This document shows positions 1-6,703 of a DNA stretch of 12,162 bases, in pieces. The DNA lies in NCBI GenBank assembly GCA_046758085.1, contig JBHHZP010000103.1, positions 1-12,162 of the forward strand. The letters run 5' to 3'. The translations under genes and the position numbers were made by a program. The stretch comes from VRUB01 sp046758085 (GTDB taxonomy: Bacteria > Pseudomonadota > Gammaproteobacteria > Acidiferrobacterales > SPGG2). Each line of letters begins with the position of its first letter. Position 1 is the stretch's first letter. The notes below the pieces were generated by a model, which saw only the letters and a list, made by a program, of their open reading frames with translations, did no database searches and was not told the origin of the DNA.

Positions 1-538
1 AAGGCGACACGTAATCGATTGGCGGCATCCACGGGGTGCCAAACCATTGCTGGGTAATAATCAGCAACCCCAGGATAATCATGATACCGAGCCAGAACGA
101 CGGGATGGCGATACCGGCAATGCTGAAGGTACGCACCACGTAGTCGATCCAGGTGTCCTGCTTGATGGCGGAGATCGCCCCGAGCGGGATGGCAATGATC
201 ACCGACACAATGGTGGCCATGATTGCGACCTGCAAGGAGAGCTGGAAGCGCAGACCGATTTCGTAGGTGATCGGCCTGCCGGTCCACATGGAGTCGCCAA
301 GATCGCCGGTGAAATACCCGCCGACAAATTCGAAAAACTGGGCGTACAGCGGTCGGTCCAGACCAAGATTTTTCTGACAGAGCTCAATCTCCGCCGGATC
401 GGCGTATAAACCGGTGCCAGCCAGGCGTATCTCACAGGGGTCGCCGGGAACGGCGCGCAACAGAAAAAACACGAGCACCGCCGCACCGAACAGCGTCGGG
501 ATCATCAACAGCAGGCGCTTGACGATGTAGGCGTACAC
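1..538 (-). CDS. DppB-like peptide ABC transporter permease, 5' part (C-terminus beyond window)
   Basis: This is the first inner-membrane permease of a dipeptide/oligopeptide/nickel-type ABC importer; it would pair with a DppC-like partner to form the translocation channel. About 179 residues are present from a GTG start at 538, and the frame is open through the left edge. The N-terminus (VYAYIVKRLLLMIPTLFGAA) is typical of DppB: a basic start, then a first membrane helix (about 9-30) ending in the family motif RAVPGDP. The usual periplasmic GDLGDS stretch (about 79-84) follows, with further helices at about 100-122 and 134-163. The second of these includes IAIPSFWLG, a hallmark of the BPD_transp_1 fold. 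No good Shine-Dalgarno precedes the GTG. The gene starts 58 nt after the binding-protein stop and 13 nt after a strong hairpin (552-584), so its translation is probably low relative to the binding protein. The family is clear; the substrate is not readable from sequence. Confidence 0.9.
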   Translation of the reverse strand, partial: MYAYIVKRLLLMIPTLFGAAVLVFFLLRAVPGDPCEIRLAGTGLYADPAEIELCQKNLGLDRPLYAQFFEFVGGYFTGDLGDSMWTGRPITYEIGLRFQLSLQVAIMATIVSVIIAIPLGAISAIKQDTWIDYVVRTFSIAGIAIPSFWLGIMIILGLLIITQQWFGTPWMPPIDYVSP

Positions 539-551
539 TTCAAAAGAAGCG

Positions 552-584
552 CCCGTGCCCCGCCCGCAACGGGCGGGGCACGGG
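552..584 (-). terminator. Intercistronic hairpin between binding protein and permease
   Basis: A perfect 15-bp inverted repeat has arms CCCGTGCCCCGCCCG and its complement, separated by a 3-base loop (TTG on the transcribed minus strand). It lies 12 nt past the binding-protein stop and ends just upstream of the permease GTG start. Only a short, interrupted T-rich stretch (CTTCTTTT) follows on the RNA-like strand, so I read it as a partial terminator or 3'-end stabiliser rather than a full stop. Hairpins in this place in binding-protein-dependent importer operons are known to raise binding-protein mRNA relative to permease mRNA. That role here is inference. Confidence 0.7.
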
Positions 585-596
585 TTTCAAGACAAA

Positions 597-2222
597 CTAC
601 ATCAACTTCTTGTCGAGCCAGACGTTATCGAGCTGCTGGTTCAGATAGTGGCTCGGGGCGATCTTCCAGCCCTTCACAAACGAGCGGTGCGGATTGATCT
701 TGTACCACCACAGGGTGAGCGCCCCGCTCGCCTGCTCATCGAGCGCACGATACTCGTACTGGCGAATCAGCTTGAGCTGGGTATTCACGTCCCCGCTGCG
801 AAGCAACTTATTGTAGATGTCCTCCAGCTTCTGGTCCTCAAACGAGCCGTAGTTATTACCGGCACTGCCGAGGAACTTTGTGATGTCGGCGATCGGATTG
901 ACTACGGCCTGGCAGTTGAAGTCCATGGAGACGTCGAAGTCCTTTTTCTTGCGCAGCGTGGCATAGAACGCAGGGCTGGGCTGCACGCGCTGCGTGACTT
1001 TCAGGCCGATCCGCCGCCACTGGTCGATCATCCATGTTCCGACCACCTTGTAGGGCTGATCGACGCCTCGGTTGTGGAACTCAAAGGACATACCCGCGTG
1101 ACCCGCTTCTTTAAGCAGCCGCTTGGCCTCGGCGCGGGATTTCTCTATATCCGGCCAGTAGCCCGCGATCCGCTGCAGCTCCTCTTTCGTAGCGGCAAGC
1201 GGGTGACTGGGAAACACCACGCCACCCACGGTCTTCACGATGGCGATGTTGGACAGGTATTTGGAGCCACCCCAGCGATCGAGGGCAAGCGTCAGGGCCC
1301 TGCGCACCCGCCGATCATCGAATGGCTTCACCTTGTGGTTGGGTGTGACCATCAGCGCGCAGTTCCAGTCACTCTCCTGCACCGTGATCTTGTCACCCAG
1401 CGCCGCGACCAGGTCATCACGGGCCTTCGGCGGGAAGCCGCGAAACTCGATCGCCGCGCGACCACCGCGAATGGCCTGCAGGCGCACCGCCATCTTGGAC
1501 GCCGATATCGCCTTGTAGCCGTCGAGGTAGGGTTGACCCTTGTGGTGATAATTGGGATTGCGCTTGCCCTCGACAAACGAGCCCGGCTGGTGCTGCACGA
1601 AGATGAACGGACCGGTACCGTTGATGTGCTTCTGGTGCCAGGTGTACCCGTGCTCGTCCAGATCCTTCTTGCTGTAGGTCCAGTTGTAGGGGTTTCCGAG
1701 CGCCCCAAGGAAAGCGCCTGACGGAAATTGCAGCTTGAACACCACCGTGTACTTGCTCGGCGCCGAGACGCTCTCCACCATCCGGAAGAAGGCCTTACGG
1801 GCACTCGGGATGCCCTCAGGCGGGAAGATGATCTTCTGGTAGGTGGCGACGATGTCGGCCGCCGTCAACGGCGTGCCGTCGTGGAACTTCACGCCCTTTC
1901 TGATCTTGAACGTGTACTTGGTGCCACCGTCGGTCGGTTTGGGAACCTTGCCTTTGCACAGATCGCAGACAAAGTCTGTTGCCGACTGGGGGTTCTCGGG
2001 GTTTATCCGAATCAACAGGCTGTAGAACGGCGCGAGCGGGTGGATCACGCCGAAGGTGGTCTCGCGGTGGCCGTCGTAAGACGGGATCTTGCTTCCGACC
2101 ACGAAATTTAGGATCCCCCCTTTCTTGGGCTTCTCCGCTGCCGAGGCGGGCCCCACGGCGCTGAGGCTAAGTGCTGTCCCTGCTATCGCCGCGATGGCGA
2201 TTTTTGCACTAAAGCGTTTCAT
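597..2222 (-). CDS. Periplasmic peptide-type solute-binding protein (SBP_bac_5 family)
   Basis: This is the exported receptor of the Dpp/Opp-type importer, which captures substrate in the periplasm and delivers it to the permeases. It is 541 residues, normal for the family. The ATG at 2222 is preferred over upstream in-frame starts because AAGGAGGGG lies 5 nt before it and the protein then begins with a classical Sec signal peptide (MKRFSAKIAIAAIAGTALSL, cleavage near ASA/AE at 28-30). The mature protein begins KPKKGGILN, as in many relatives. The family signature follows at about 100-125 (KYTFKIRKGVKFHDGTPLTA), then NGTGPFIF (201-208) and FDDRRVRRALTLALDR (301-316). A CDLC pair (Cys86, Cys89) lies just before the signature, where many relatives have a LAESW-like segment; it could form a periplasmic disulfide. 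The gene follows the DppF-like ATPase by 271 bp and precedes the permease, so it is probably in the same operon but may have its own promoter. The ligand (peptide, nickel chelate, opine, sugar) is not determinable. Confidence 0.93.
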   Translation of the reverse strand: MKRFSAKIAIAAIAGTALSLSAVGPASAAEKPKKGGILNFVVGSKIPSYDGHRETTFGVIHPLAPFYSLLIRINPENPQSATDFVCDLCKGKVPKPTDGGTKYTFKIRKGVKFHDGTPLTAADIVATYQKIIFPPEGIPSARKAFFRMVESVSAPSKYTVVFKLQFPSGAFLGALGNPYNWTYSKKDLDEHGYTWHQKHINGTGPFIFVQHQPGSFVEGKRNPNYHHKGQPYLDGYKAISASKMAVRLQAIRGGRAAIEFRGFPPKARDDLVAALGDKITVQESDWNCALMVTPNHKVKPFDDRRVRRALTLALDRWGGSKYLSNIAIVKTVGGVVFPSHPLAATKEELQRIAGYWPDIEKSRAEAKRLLKEAGHAGMSFEFHNRGVDQPYKVVGTWMIDQWRRIGLKVTQRVQPSPAFYATLRKKKDFDVSMDFNCQAVVNPIADITKFLGSAGNNYGSFEDQKLEDIYNKLLRSGDVNTQLKLIRQYEYRALDEQASGALTLWWYKINPHRSFVKGWKIAPSHYLNQQLDNVWLDKKLM

Positions 2223-2493
2223 ATCAACCCCTCCTTCGTGTTTCTCTTTGTGGCAGTTGCATCGAAAAGGACCATGGCTAGTCCTTCCCAACTCGACTCC
2301 GGATCGCGCTGCCTCGTGCGCCTCCATGTATGGCAGTCGCGCCTCCTGCGCCGCGCGATTTCCGGAAACTTCTATCTTTCAAAGGCCCGACAGCCCTTGA
2401 GAAATGCTCAGGCGTTTATATTCCCTGTAACCCAGGCTTTTTGCAATACCTAGCGATCCCTTTCTGCTTCCGCACCAGGCACCGCAGCGCGCT
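2223..2493 (-). other. Non-coding gap between ATPase and binding-protein genes
   Basis: This 271-bp stretch contains no convincing gene. The upstream in-frame extension of the binding protein to 2327 has no ribosome site and would bury the signal peptide. The strong AAGGAGGGG ribosome site of the binding protein is at its left end. The only promoter-like material is TTGCAA (2441-2446) and TATAAA (2415-2420) on the minus strand, but their 20-nt spacing is too long for a good sigma70 promoter. No U-tailed hairpin follows the ATPase gene. The size of the gap suggests an internal promoter or mRNA processing point, but the sequence does not settle it. Confidence 0.4.
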
Positions 2494-3525
2494 TTACACC
2501 TGCGTGCAGGCCACCCTATGGCCCCGCCTAAGCTCGCGCAGCGGCGGTATCTCAGAGCGGCAGCTGTCCACCGCAAGCGGGCACCTGGGGTGAAACACGC
2601 ACCCGCTCGGGGGATTAATGGGGCTCGGCACCTCCCCCGGGAGCACCTGGTGCTGGCGCTCCGCCTCGACCTTGGGATCCGGCACCGGCACCGCCGACAA
2701 CAGCGCGCGTGTATAAGGGTGCGTCGGATGGTCGAACAGCTCGTCGGACTCGGCCAGCTCCATCACCTTCCCGAGATACATCACCGCCACCCGGTTGCAC
2801 AGATGGTGCACCACGCTCAGGTCATGGGCAATAAACAGATAGGTCAGATCGAACTCTTCGCGCAGGTCCTCTAACAAATTGATCACCTGCGCCTGAATGG
2901 ACACGTCGAGCGCCGACACCGCCTCGTCGCAGATGATGAATCCGGGGTTCAGGCACAAGGCCCGCGCAATGCCAACGCGCTGGCGCTGGCCGCCGCTCAT
3001 CTCGTGCGGATATCGATCGGCAAATTTCGGATCCAGGCCGCAGACGCCGAGCAGCTCGGCGATGCGTTTGCTCCGCTTGGCGCGATCGGGCTGGACACCG
3101 TGCACGCGCATGGGCTCGCCGAGAATTTCACCTACCTTCATGCGTGGATTGAGCGAGCTGTAGGGGTCCTGGAAGATGACCTGCATCTTCTGCCGCATTG
3201 TGGTCAGGGCCTTTTGCTCGAGATTCTCGAGGTTCACACCTTCGAACACGATCTCGCCGGCGGTGGGACGCTCGAGCTGCAGGATGCAGCGTCCGGTCGT
3301 GGTCTTGCCGCAACCCGACTCCCCGACCAGGCCCAGGGTCTCGCCTTTGCGGATGGTGAAGCTGACATCGTCCACCGCCTTGATGTTGCCAACGGTCCTG
3401 TGGACCACGATGCCCTCGGTGACCGGGAAGTATTTCTTGAGGTTACGTATCTCGAGCAGGGTCTTGCCCTTCTCGACCGGCCCCGGGGAACGCGCCGTGT
3501 GCGCCGTGGCCGCGTGCGCGCTCAA
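2494..3525 (-). CDS. DppF-like peptide ABC transporter ATP-binding protein
   Basis: This is the second cytoplasmic ATPase of the peptide-type importer; it works as a heterodimer with the DppD-like protein. It is 343 residues. Walker A is GESGCGKT (68-75), the Q-loop is Q119 in IFQDPYSSLNP, the signature is MSGGQRQR (176-183), Walker B is FIICDE (196-201) followed by AVSALD, and the H-loop is H234. The C-terminal oligopeptide-transporter extension has the conserved cysteines C309, C315, C322 and C340 (C-x5-C-x6-C...C). In characterised relatives of this family these ligate a [4Fe-4S] cluster; that is inferred here. The start is TTG at 3525, overlapping the upstream TGA as TTGA, with GAGGG seven nt before it inside the DppD-like gene. 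The coupling implies equal synthesis of the two ATPases. Downstream TTG/GTG starts are possible but lack this spacing. Confidence 0.93.
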   Translation of the reverse strand: MSAHAATAHTARSPGPVEKGKTLLEIRNLKKYFPVTEGIVVHRTVGNIKAVDDVSFTIRKGETLGLVGESGCGKTTTGRCILQLERPTAGEIVFEGVNLENLEQKALTTMRQKMQVIFQDPYSSLNPRMKVGEILGEPMRVHGVQPDRAKRSKRIAELLGVCGLDPKFADRYPHEMSGGQRQRVGIARALCLNPGFIICDEAVSALDVSIQAQVINLLEDLREEFDLTYLFIAHDLSVVHHLCNRVAVMYLGKVMELAESDELFDHPTHPYTRALLSAVPVPDPKVEAERQHQVLPGEVPSPINPPSGCVFHPRCPLAVDSCRSEIPPLRELRRGHRVACTQV

Positions 3526-4520
3526 GAAACTGCCCTCGCTTTATCATCGAGCTCGTGGCTGCGAAAACACGCGGCCTTCTGCCCGTCGCCGACATGCTGC
3601 AAAGGTGGAATCTCGTTCGCACAGCGATCGATTGCCCATCGGCAGCGCGGGCGGTAGGCGCAGCCGTTGTCGAGCTTTGTGAGATCGGGGGGTTGGCCAT
3701 CGATGGGCACCAGCCGCTTTCCTCGGTGCTGATCCATGCGCGGCACCGAGGCGAGCAGGCCAATCGTGTACGGGTGGTGCGGGTCATGATAGATCTGCCC
3801 CGCCGTTCCCTCCTCGACGATCTTACCGGCATACATGACGTTGACGCGATCGGCGTATCGCGCGACTACACCCAGGTTATGCGTGATGACGATCAGCGCC
3901 ACGCCGAGCCGCTTGCTCAAATCTTTCATGAGTTCCAGGATCTGCGCCTGGATGGTCACATCGAGCGCGGTGGTGGGCTCGTCGGCGATGATCAACTTGG
4001 GCTCGCAGCTCAATGCCAGCGCGATCATCACGCGCTGGCGCATACCGCCGCTTAGATGATGCGGGTACTGCTTGAGGCGGCGCCCAGGATCCGAGATCCC
4101 TACCATGCCGAGCAGCTCCACGGCGCGCGCGTCCGCCTGTTCACCCGACATTCCGAGGTGATGCTCCAACGTCTCCGTAATTTGCAGCCCAATAGTGAGC
4201 ACAGGGTTGAGCGAGGTCATGGGTTCCTGGAACACCATCGCAATCTGGCGACCGCGGATGTGGCGAATCTCCTCGTCGCTGAGCTTGAGCAGATCCTTTC
4301 CCAGAAAGCGGATGCTGCCGCCGACTATACGCCCGGGTGGCCATGGAATAAGTCGAAGCACCGACAGCGCGCTGACCGACTTACCGCAGCCCGACTCGCC
4401 GACAAGACCTAGCGTCTCGCCCTCTTCCACGTTATAGGAGACGTCGTTGACGGCCTGTACCACCCCGGCCGAGGTGAAAAACTGGGTGCGCAGATTTTCG
4501 ATTTCCAACAACTTGGCCAT
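3522..4520 (-). CDS. DppD-like peptide ABC transporter ATP-binding protein
   Basis: This is the first ATPase of the peptide-type importer and first gene of the minus-strand operon. It is 332 residues from the ATG at 4520, chosen because AAGGTGG lies just upstream and because the protein then begins MAKLLEIENLRTQF, the usual family N-terminus. A longer open frame reaches 4949 but reads as non-coding. Walker A is GESGCGKS (41-48), the Q-loop is Q98 (VFQEPMTSLNP), the signature is LSGGMRQR (156-163), Walker B is LIIADE (176-181) with PTTALD after it, and the H-loop is H214. The C-terminal oligo_HPY extension carries C287, C293, C300 and C318 in the same C-x5-C-x6-C...C pattern as its partner, a likely [4Fe-4S] site by family knowledge. 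The stop overlaps the DppF-like TTG start. A promoter candidate lies about 50 bp upstream (4570-4598). Confidence 0.94.
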   Translation of the reverse strand: MAKLLEIENLRTQFFTSAGVVQAVNDVSYNVEEGETLGLVGESGCGKSVSALSVLRLIPWPPGRIVGGSIRFLGKDLLKLSDEEIRHIRGRQIAMVFQEPMTSLNPVLTIGLQITETLEHHLGMSGEQADARAVELLGMVGISDPGRRLKQYPHHLSGGMRQRVMIALALSCEPKLIIADEPTTALDVTIQAQILELMKDLSKRLGVALIVITHNLGVVARYADRVNVMYAGKIVEEGTAGQIYHDPHHPYTIGLLASVPRMDQHRGKRLVPIDGQPPDLTKLDNGCAYRPRCRWAIDRCANEIPPLQHVGDGQKAACFRSHELDDKARAVS

Positions 4521-4569
4521 GACCCACCTTGCCGATGCCCATTGACTCTCGGGGCAGTCGAAACCAGAA

Positions 4570-4598
4570 ACGGTAGGGGTTCCCCGCGCCAATGTCAA
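4570..4598 (-). promoter_or_regulatory. Possible sigma70-type promoter of the peptide importer operon
   Basis: On the minus strand, a perfect TTGACA (4593-4598) is followed after 17 nt by TACCGT (4570-4575), which keeps the three most conserved -10 positions (TA...T). Transcription would begin near 4563, giving a leader of about 40 nt before the DppD-like ATG at 4520. The spacer contains a GGGG/CCCC inverted repeat that could be a small operator. The -10 box is weak, so an activator may be needed if this is real. Confidence 0.4.
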
Positions 4599-4825
4599 TC
4601 GCCGCGGCGATTCCTGGCCAGGGTTCGGGCTGCCACCGGCATCACCGCGTTCCCTGCCTCGCGCCTCCCGCAGCGCTGGTACCCGGCAGGCTTCCGCATG
4701 GATAACGTCGAGGCCGCATGGTGCCATGGGGCCCGTTGCCGCCACGACCGTCCGGGACAGCTTTGACGGACCGTCCTGGTGGGCAGCCCGGGCGTTATTT
4801 CGGATGGCTGCGGGCGCGGCGGGGC

Positions 4826-4853
4826 TTGAAAAAGCGTTATCAATCTCTATATT
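4826..4853 (+). promoter_or_regulatory. Sigma70-type promoter of the GldA/F/G/DUF4340 operon
   Basis: TTGAAA (4826-4831, five of six to TTGACA) and TATATT (4848-4853, five of six to TATAAT) are separated by 16 nt. This sits in a locally AT-rich island inside otherwise GC-rich DNA, which strengthens the call. Transcription would start near 4860, leaving a GC-rich, structured leader of about 120 nt before the GTG at 4979. No T-tailed attenuator is visible in that leader. Confidence 0.65.
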
Positions 4854-4978
4854 GCGTCCTACGCGAGTGGCGCCAGATCGCCGCGCCTGGCGGAGCGGAG
4901 CGCCGCCGCAGGTCTGCCGGCCGGCGGTGCGGGATAACTCGGCGTGCATGTACAGGAATTACCGGAGAAAACGAAAAC

Positions 4979-5947
4979 GTGGAACCCAAGGTTGAAATCC
5001 GGCATTTGTCCAAGCGCTTCGGCCAGATCACTGCGGTCGATGATGTATCTTTTCGCGTCGGTCGCGGCGAAGTGCTCGGCTTCCTGGGTCCCAACGGTGC
5101 CGGCAAGTCGACCACTATGAAAATGATTACGGGCTTCCTGGCCCCGGACAGCGGCAGCGTGATCGTCAGTGGCGATGACATCGCGCAGGCGCCGGTGGCG
5201 GTGAAGGCCCGCATCGGCTATCTGCCCGAAGGCGCACCGCTGTACGCGGACATGACGCCACTCGCCTTTTTGAATTTCGTTGCCGAGATTCGCGGCTTTC
5301 GCGGCGAAGAAAAGCGCGCGCGCATCGAGCAGACAGTGCAGCGAGTTAAACTGGAGCAGGTGCTCAGCCAGCCAATCGCCACGCTATCCAAGGGATTTAA
5401 ACGTCGCGTTGGTCTGGCCCAGGCTATTTTGCACGACCCCGAGGTGCTGATCCTTGACGAACCCACCGACGGCCTCGATCCGAACCAGAAACACGAAGTG
5501 CGTGCCCTCATTCGCAGCATGGCACAGGCGAAGGTCATCATCCTGTCGACACACATCCTCGAAGAGGTGGAGGCAGTATGCACAAGGGCTATCATCATCG
5601 CCCGCGGCGAGGTTGTGTGCGACAGCACGCCGGCCGAACTCGAGGCGCGTTCACGCCTGCACAACGCCATTACGCTGGCGGTAAAAGGAGACGGCGCACA
5701 CGAGGCTGCGCAGTCACTTCGCGACTTGTCCGAAGTGGAGGCGGTCGAGGTCCTAGGGCATATCGACGGCATTGCACGCTACCAGATTTACCCGAAGGCC
5801 GGCCAACCGCTGGCCGCGACCGTCAGCCAGGTCGCGCGCGAGCGCGGCTGGGAGATCGCCCAGCTCACAGTCGAGCGCGGTCGTCTGGACGAGGTGTTTC
5901 GCGCCGTCACCACCGGCAACAGCGCAAGTTCGGAAGGAGGAAGGTGA
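4979..5947 (+). CDS. ABC-2 type transporter ATP-binding protein (GldA-like)
   Basis: This is the cytoplasmic ATPase that powers the adjacent ABC-2 permease. It is 322 residues from a GTG at 4979; GGAG lies 11 nt upstream, and the N-terminus (VEPKVEIRHLSKRFGQITAV) then aligns with the start of the ABC domain. The frame extends back to 4718, but that part is Arg-rich, crosses the promoter and is rejected. Walker A is GPNGAGKS (37-44). The Q-loop region reads GYLPEGAPLY (80-89), with Glu in place of the usual Gln. The signature is LSKGFKRR (136-143) rather than LSGGQ, and Walker B is VLILDE (156-161) with PTDGLDPNQ after it. The H-loop is H192. The YLPE and LSKGF variants are typical of the GldA/NatA-like branch. 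The C-terminal part (about 225-313) ending GRLDEVFRAVT is a DUF4162-like domain. The permease starts 3 nt after the stop. Substrate and direction of transport are unknown. Confidence 0.93.
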   Translation: MEPKVEIRHLSKRFGQITAVDDVSFRVGRGEVLGFLGPNGAGKSTTMKMITGFLAPDSGSVIVSGDDIAQAPVAVKARIGYLPEGAPLYADMTPLAFLNFVAEIRGFRGEEKRARIEQTVQRVKLEQVLSQPIATLSKGFKRRVGLAQAILHDPEVLILDEPTDGLDPNQKHEVRALIRSMAQAKVIILSTHILEEVEAVCTRAIIIARGEVVCDSTPAELEARSRLHNAITLAVKGDGAHEAAQSLRDLSEVEAVEVLGHIDGIARYQIYPKAGQPLAATVSQVARERGWEIAQLTVERGRLDEVFRAVTTGNSASSEGGR

Positions 5948-5950
5948 CGC

Positions 5951-6685
5951 ATGGCGAACATCTGGGTCATTTTCAAACGCGAGTTGGCAAGCTACTTCAT
6001 GACGCCGATCGCCTACGTGTTCATAGTTATATTCGTGTTTTTGAGTGGAATATTTGCGTTTTACATGGGCAACTTTTTTGCGCGCGGCCAGGCCGACCTG
6101 GAACCGTTCTTCGGTTTTCATCCATGGTTGTACCTGTTCCTGATTCCCGCCTTGGCGATGCGGCTGTGGGCCGAGGAACGCAAAACCGGGACAATCGAGC
6201 TACTGCTCACGCTTCCGATTTCCATACCGCAGGCCGTGGTGGCGAAGTACCTGGCAGCCTGGGTGTTCTCCGGTATCGCGCTTACATTCACGTTTCCGAT
6301 CTGGTGGACGGTCAACTATCTTGGCGATCCTGACAACGGGGTCATCGTCGCCAGCTATGTTGGCAGTATGCTTATGGCCGGTGCGTTTCTGGCAATCGGT
6401 GCGTTCGTGTCATCTTTGACGAAGAACCAGGTCATCGCATTCGTCATCACCGCCGTGGTTTGTCTGATTTTCGTCCTCAGCGGTTATCCGCTCGTCCTCG
6501 ACTTCTTCAGCGGTTGGGCGCCGCAGTTTCTGGTCGAGACTATAAGCAGCTTTAGCTTTCTCAGTCACTTCAACGCCATCGCCAAAGGCGTTATCGATCT
6601 GCGCGATTTCATTTACTTTGTGTCGTTGATCGCGTTCTGGCTGTTCGCCAATGCGGTCCTGATCGAGCTGAAGAAGGCGGGCTAG
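5951..6685 (+). CDS. ABC-2 type permease (GldF-like)
   Basis: This is the integral membrane partner of the GldA-like ATPase. It is 244 residues from an ATG with an excellent AAGGAGGAAGG ribosome site lying inside the end of the preceding gene, so the two are probably translationally coupled. Six membrane segments are apparent at roughly 17-38, 57-75, 98-125, 137-160, 163-185 and 215-238, the standard ABC-2 topology. The loop after helix 2 carries RLWAEERKTGTIELLLTLPI (72-90), the strongest diagnostic motif of GldF-like permeases. It corresponds to the amphipathic coupling region that contacts the ATPase. The N-terminal MANIWVIFKRELASYFMTPI is also characteristic. A single permease gene implies a homodimer. 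In Bacteroidetes the homologue is a gliding-motility gene; no other gliding gene is seen here, so that role should not be transferred. Confidence 0.93.
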   Translation: MANIWVIFKRELASYFMTPIAYVFIVIFVFLSGIFAFYMGNFFARGQADLEPFFGFHPWLYLFLIPALAMRLWAEERKTGTIELLLTLPISIPQAVVAKYLAAWVFSGIALTFTFPIWWTVNYLGDPDNGVIVASYVGSMLMAGAFLAIGAFVSSLTKNQVIAFVITAVVCLIFVLSGYPLVLDFFSGWAPQFLVETISSFSFLSHFNAIAKGVIDLRDFIYFVSLIAFWLFANAVLIELKKAG

Positions 6686-6703
6686 GTAGGAAGGAGAAAC
6701 GCA

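Larger units (their letters stand above)
4521..4978. other. Divergent intergenic region between the two ABC operons
   Basis: These 458 bp separate the leftward peptide importer from the rightward GldA operon and hold no convincing gene. Frames open across it on both strands are rich in Arg and Pro with no ribosome site. It contains the two promoter candidates given separately. GACCGTCC occurs twice (4746-4753 and 4769-4776), the second inside a perfect GACGG-A-CCGTC palindrome (4765-4775), about 50 bp upstream of the rightward -35 box. A GC-rich leader (4861-4930) has several short inverted repeats, such as TGGCGCCA and GCCGGCCGGC. A 15-codon Arg/Lys-rich reading frame (4948-4995) overlaps the GldA-like start but lacks a ribosome site. 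Confidence 0.6.

Noticed and set aside
555..1721. Long plus-strand open frame opposite the binding-protein gene
   Set aside because: It is antisense to a well-supported gene with a signal peptide and family motifs. It has no ribosome site, and its His/Leu/Val/Arg-rich translation resembles nothing known.
2223..2327. Longer binding-protein start at 2327
   Set aside because: It would put 35 residues before the signal peptide. The strong AAGGAGGGG is correctly spaced for the ATG at 2222.
2415..2446. TTGCAA/TATAAA promoter for the binding-protein gene
   Set aside because: The 20-nt spacing is too long, and alternative registers give poor -10 boxes.
4521..4949. N-terminal extension of the DppD-like ATPase
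   Set aside because: The extension crosses the divergent promoter region, is not family-like, and the ATG at 4520 has its own ribosome site.
4718..4978. N-terminal extension of the GldA-like ATPase
   Set aside because: It spans the TTGAAA/TATATT promoter, and the translation is Arg- and Gly-rich with no similarity to ABC proteins. The GTG at 4979 gives a normal N-terminus.
4948..4995. Fifteen-residue Arg/Lys-rich upstream reading frame (MYRNYRRKRKRGTQG) overlapping the GldA-like start
   Set aside because: There is no ribosome site before its ATG, and the basic composition follows from the AAAACGAAAACG stretch. Probably chance, though coupling to the GTG start cannot be excluded.
4979..6685. 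Reading the operon as evidence of gliding motility
   Set aside because: Only the GldA/F/G transporter type is present. No other gliding genes are seen, and such transporters are widespread outside gliding bacteria.
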